This document shows positions 27,701 to 30,268 of a stretch of DNA of 30,268 nucleotides, in pieces. Source of the DNA: Bremia lactucae (lineage: Eukaryota > Oomycota > Peronosporomycetes > Peronosporales > Peronosporaceae). Where the stretch lies: contig NC_090615.1 in assembly GCF_004359215.1 (NCBI RefSeq), positions 3,039,258 to 3,069,525 of the forward strand, given 5' to 3'. Positions within the stretch are counted from its first letter, which is position 1, and every line of letters starts with the position of its first letter. Made by a program: the position numbers and the translations under genes. The notes below the pieces were generated by a model, which was given only the letters and a program-made list of their open reading frames with translations, had not been told where the DNA came from and made no database searches.

Positions 27701-28201
27701 GCTTATCTTGTGGCCAGCACGGCATTGCAAGACAAGAATCGTGTATTAGAAGCGCCGACACTACTTCGCCAATGGCACCTTGCAACGCGGCAAGCTCCAT
27801 CAGAATTTGTTGTTGCGCAGTTGCTAGAGTCTCTAGAGCTTCTTGGCGAATGGCGCTGTGCTGTTCAAATGCTTCCCGAGTGGAAATCGCTCTTCGGTGT
27901 TCGACCCAGCGTTGTTGTATTTAATAAGGTAATGGAGATGTGCAATCGTGCGAATGAACACGAGCTTGTAGCTCCAATCTTCGCCAAAATGCAGGATACT
28001 ACAGCTAACCATATCTGCCCCAATCCAGACAGCTACATTGAACGCATTTACGCCGAAGAACAACTTGAAAATTGGGGAATAGCCACTAATTTGTTCGTAG
28101 AGATGCGTAAAAAATTCACAAGCGAAGAGATTTCGCATCGTCAGCTTCAAAAGCTTAGTTTGGGTCGGTATAGCTTGCGACATAATGAATATAAATGCTA
28201 A
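24758..28201 (+). CDS. Long pentatricopeptide repeat (PPR) protein, probably mitochondrial
   Basis: 1147 residues, no intron visible. PPR proteins bind organellar RNA and act in its processing, stability or translation. The N-terminus (MITWAQAFKRKALHRIRSTS) is basic with few acids, as in a mitochondrial presequence. Helical-pair repeats with PPR spacing can be read at about residues 130-270 (TYNLLLRHLC, MPDARIYSFLINCCARK, NPTVFVINSLLRVYSR), 450-535 (FSTVLEACGRQGQVDDALSV, TWSYNALLNAFAVRGEV) and 648-840 (VFNNAFDCYYRLGDVAQSFK, TTFGLIFATCATQQ, GSYNWILQACAV, APDVISYNTCLDAFVRAG). More follow at 930-945 and 1050-1065. A charged, non-repeat insert lies at about 848-885. The start has no competing upstream ATG in frame. 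The MULE ends 122 bp upstream; the stop is 40 bp from the neighbouring transporter's stop. Confidence 0.88.
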   Translation: MITWAQAFKRKALHRIRSTSLVVADLRNIESYSLQTKDFKARQFAVFDKRDEQKEHSNALQRLTDASKVSWSFCTLANDVDQSLPFGKGKRFYNRRIVEALKLGDLHRAWAVMEILHRRHAENTVLWPYTYNLLLRHLCIQQKTLLNTNLKQILSLLDIMVTRRCADQRSFQIAMAACSRARNLRGANHVLEGMKAGGIMPDARIYSFLINCCARKQGFVKTAEKYLNDMLTTKVNPTVFVINSLLRVYSRDRGRSKEMLNLIHRAFVEYELVSDTITSRTMIHYLLHEGDVGSAVTYLREIENEISRIGMKFLPVKRKVVNFVIDACRQRGDWTSAQYALSLLGKVDEKNVIGDIDEEVQNSMKLKRLVANRDALSFALDRPRDWSQMTQLQYQASVLNRSQNESVERALEKSYHQITELGVERFIHGQSLNLQGKLKLLNELIRLQKASAHDFSTVLEACGRQGQVDDALSVLNKMKSYAKMCPPCAPTTWSYNALLNAFAVRGEVHNMESILNEMIMNDLHFDQVTVNTVLKAQTKLLKECVDDTPKTRLSTMIQALSIYEQCVEYQKVNSDVSTYFSLFRLFATYLNTCNNEAVTNAYKDGVSLHDSAEHNEIDSIESQEKEVIAYIKNKITATCRDAPAEKLDIGVFNNAFDCYYRLGDVAQSFKLFEFMKRLGFQPTDTTFGLIFATCATQQQFEVGLNFLDHLMTNDGYKPSLKVLIGAMQLCAKSNNPEGAIQLFRAIEASNAFTLTVEAYEPVAFAYARVGNVNSAWEIVNEMEEKLGSVFFGSYNWILQACAVAALPGRALEVLDVMRREKGVAPDVISYNTCLDAFVRAGQRAAWWKKNRVNKLIGDREKDLDEVEEAAEKDTKDLKGSVEGSPSIKRVIDAKNVEVTAALNMQRTKAAWARASVIDILEKMQLQRLKPDMTTYERAIGACSVNEDNEGVIAIFDKLITRTRSRFAFNLKSNLVSESSFSAYLVASTALQDKNRVLEAPTLLRQWHLATRQAPSEFVVAQLLESLELLGEWRCAVQMLPEWKSLFGVRPSVVVFNKVMEMCNRANEHELVAPIFAKMQDTTANHICPNPDSYIERIYAEEQLENWGIATNLFVEMRKKFTSEEISHRQLQKLSLGRYSLRHNEYKC

Positions 28202-28241
28202 TGACTCGCGTGACTTTGTGGTTATGGAAGAAGCTAAATAT

Positions 28242-29953
28242 CTACATCCAGTCGTCCAGCAGGCTTTTCTCTTCATCCTCAAATGCGTGAACTGAGGACG
28301 GATGAGATAAATTGTACTTAGGCGTAACGAGGGAGCTGCTTGAAGCAGTGTTGGCACTGCTATTTTCATCGTTGCTGCTTCGCCTAGACTCAGCAAACAT
28401 GGACTCATCTGAAGCGTTACAATGGAAGAAGACCACACCAAAGACAAGGACAAGCGCAGCGATCAAGAAGACGAGGTTCCATGAGCCTGATTTTTGAAGA
28501 ATTGCGCCCGTCACTACATTGCCAATAATACCAGGGATCGTTCCAAAAGTGTTAGAAATCCCCATGACGTGTGCTGCGTGATTTGGGGCTACGTCGATCA
28601 TGTTGACCCAGTATCCAGCTGTTGCAGCTCGACCAGTGAACAGCGCCAGGCACAAAAACGCCACGGCCATGGGAGCAGTCTTTGCGAAACGCATTAAAAC
28701 GAGAAAGAATGCGCATCCGATAAATGAAAACGCGTTAAAGGCTTGACGTACGTGCAACACACGGTATCCACGAGTGATTAGAGTATCTCCTAATCGCCCG
28801 AACAAAATTGTCCCAAAGTAGCCGCATATGTAGGGCAGCGCAGCAGCAAATCCGCCATTTTTGGTCAAATCAAGGTTGAGGGCTTGATTAAAGTATTGCG
28901 GAATCCAGCCCAACAAAACATACCAGCTATAATTGTAGCACATGTGGGCAACATAGATCGCCCATGCAGGCCTTGAAGTCAGGAGCACATGCCAATTGAT
29001 TTTGTGGGAAATAATTTTAACGCATGAACTCTGTCGACAACGAGTTTCGGAATCATATACACGATTCCGAGCGATGTAGCTTCTTTCCTCTATGGTAATA
29101 TACCGGTCTTCTTCAGGCCGACTTACTCCCGTAACCGAATAGACAACGACCCAAATGAAGCTCAGCACGCCGTATACAATGAAAATACGTTGCCAGCCGC
29201 TAGCTGCCAATATAGCGGGCGAAATAATGAGCGCAGAGATGGTACCTAGATCTGAACCACTCGCCACCAGCGATACGAGGCGACTTCGCTCCTGTACTGG
29301 GTACCACGTACCTGCAATTTGGTGCATACATGGAAATAGAACGCCTTCTCCTAGTCCCATGCCCGCCCTCGTAAAATAGAGACACGGGAGGCATCCTGCC
29401 GCCAATAACGTCGATAAATCCTACAATTTATTATAGCAGCTTTAAGCATCAGCATCGCTATCGGTACTGTTTTCACTTTATTCGTACAAATAGCGTCCAG
29501 ACAATAACTCCCGATAGTAACACAATCTTTGCACCATATCTAGCAGCAAAATACCCACCCGGAATCTAAAACAGTAGAGGCAGGAACATTAAACCCATGT
29601 TTTTCATTAAGGAATTAATGCTGGGTGACGGACTTGGGTGCACATGTAGCCATAAAAGAATGCGGACAGCACTTCGCCTTGCTCTTTCTTACTTTTTACG
29701 AAAGCAGGCACCGCGATGCCGATATTTGCTCCTACTCCCAATAGTAACCATAAAAAGAAAAATGGAATTTTATAGCTCACGGTATTTTCCTCTTCCAAAC
29801 CCAACACGTACGGTCGGCATAGCATATCATTGAAACCCAGAGGCACAAAAAGGCCGTCACATACCGTCGCTTGCCCGTTGGTGGCGGCTCCACAGAGACG
29901 CCTCTCGCTGCGACGACCAAGTCGGTATTTCCTGCTGCGCTTTTGAATAACAT
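28242..29953 (-). CDS. MFS transporter, SLC17 / anion:cation symporter type, four exons
   Basis: Exons (minus strand): 29953-29812, 29731-29634, 29565-29488 and 29420-28242. The introns of 80, 68 and 67 bp all have GT-AG ends, the first in phase 1 and the others in phase 0; together they give one frame of 498 residues. Exon 1 starts MLFKSAAGNTDLVVA and ends in the first membrane helix (YVTAFLCLWVSMICYAD). Exon 2 has IGIAVPAFVKSKKEQGEV and FFYGYMCTQ; exon 3 IPGGYFAARYGAKIVLL. Exon 4 has FTRAGMGLGEGVLFPCMHQI and GTWYPVQERSRLVS, both SLC17 hallmarks, and LGWIPQYFNQALNLDL. About 12 membrane segments are expected; the tail is Ser-rich and acidic, ending in a cytosolic DDWM. It probably moves organic anions or phosphate; the substrate is not known. 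Confidence 0.88.
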
Positions 29954-30268
29954 TTGCAAATAAAACACCTGATGCAAGATATTAAATAAGGTAAAACTTT
30001 AAGGCATCAGTGGGACTTAAGCACATAAAAAGTTGCCGGCAAATTCAAGAAGTCCAGTACATGAGTCCTCCGCCTTTGACAGAACTGAGGCGGACCTGGA
30101 AATATACAGGGTGTGTCCCCATAATTCTCCTCAGTTTTATGTATTTGAAGAAACATTAATCTTTTTTATTCTGTAATTCTTTATCTTACATAATACCCCA
30201 CACAGGATTTCCAAGTGCTATAAAAATAACAATCGAATTCTAACTAAACGCAAAACTGTTTGTTTGTT
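29954..30268. other. Upstream region of the transporter gene to the window end
   Basis: 315 bp without a gene. The segment next to the start should hold the transporter promoter. From 30107 the sequence reads CAGGGTGTGTCCCCATAATT after a TA, which resembles a Tc1/mariner end but is unpaired within the window. Confidence 0.45.

Noticed and set aside
1..30268. RxLR or Crinkler effector genes, tRNA or rRNA genes, CRISPR arrays
   Set aside because: No open frame has a signal peptide followed by an effector motif; no cloverleaf or rRNA-like sequence and no spaced repeat array was recognised.

Overview
The window looks like nuclear DNA of an oomycete, most likely a Peronosporaceae plant pathogen (downy mildew or Phytophthora type). 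I infer this from compact genes with few short introns (67 to 80 bp where visible), a fungal/bacterial-type class II fructose-bisphosphate aldolase, a long PPR protein and a dense load of decayed Ty3/Gypsy chromoviruses whose reading frames resemble those common in oomycete assemblies. No species can be named from the sequence alone. Two runs of exactly 100 N (13549-13648 and 19682-19781) are scaffold gaps of unknown true size, and both lie inside retroelements.

Layout. 1-1653: 5' part of a minus-strand Gypsy element (RT-1: LTR, primer site, broken gag). 1742-10347: an almost full-length, heavily mutated plus-strand chromovirus (RT-2) with both LTRs, gag, protease, RT, a deleted RNase H, integrase, chromodomain and an antisense ORF before the 3' LTR; that 3' LTR carries a nested solo LTR (9718-10246). 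10348-10777: a sliver of host DNA with the 3' end of a membrane-protein-like gene. 10778-13548: a plus-strand Gypsy element (RT-3) whose LTR is fused directly to gag. 13649-14420: the 5' end of a minus-strand element (RT-4), which stops 135 bp before a phosphatase gene. 14556-17905: two convergent host genes, a secreted histidine acid phosphatase of the MINPP type (+) and fructose-bisphosphate aldolase (-). 18158-21592: RT-5, with a rearranged 5' LTR, gag, a gap, chromodomain, an antisense ORF and a 3' LTR. 21598-24635: a Mutator-like (MULE) DNA transposon with about 160 bp terminal inverted repeats and a decayed transposase. 24758-28201: PPR gene (+). 28242-29953: four-exon SLC17-type transporter (-), convergent with the PPR gene and 40 bp away. 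The right margin is non-coding and may hold a mariner-like end.

The most interesting signal is a protein-coding frame on the antisense strand between the chromodomain and the 3' LTR, present in two clearly diverged chromoviruses (RT-2 and RT-5) and alignable between them at the protein level. In RT-5 this antisense ORF and the sense pol ORF overlap tail to tail, and both stop codons form the outer ends of one perfect 11-bp inverted repeat. A second recurrent signal is a stem-loop (arms AGTAGGG/CCCTACT) at the gag-protease boundary of three elements. A third is a run of four strong hairpins at the 3' end of the RT-1/RT-4/RT-5 LTR family. The five host genes or gene remnants are otherwise ordinary. 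Their neighbourhoods are not: an LTR sits 135 bp upstream of the phosphatase start and the MULE 122 bp upstream of the PPR start.
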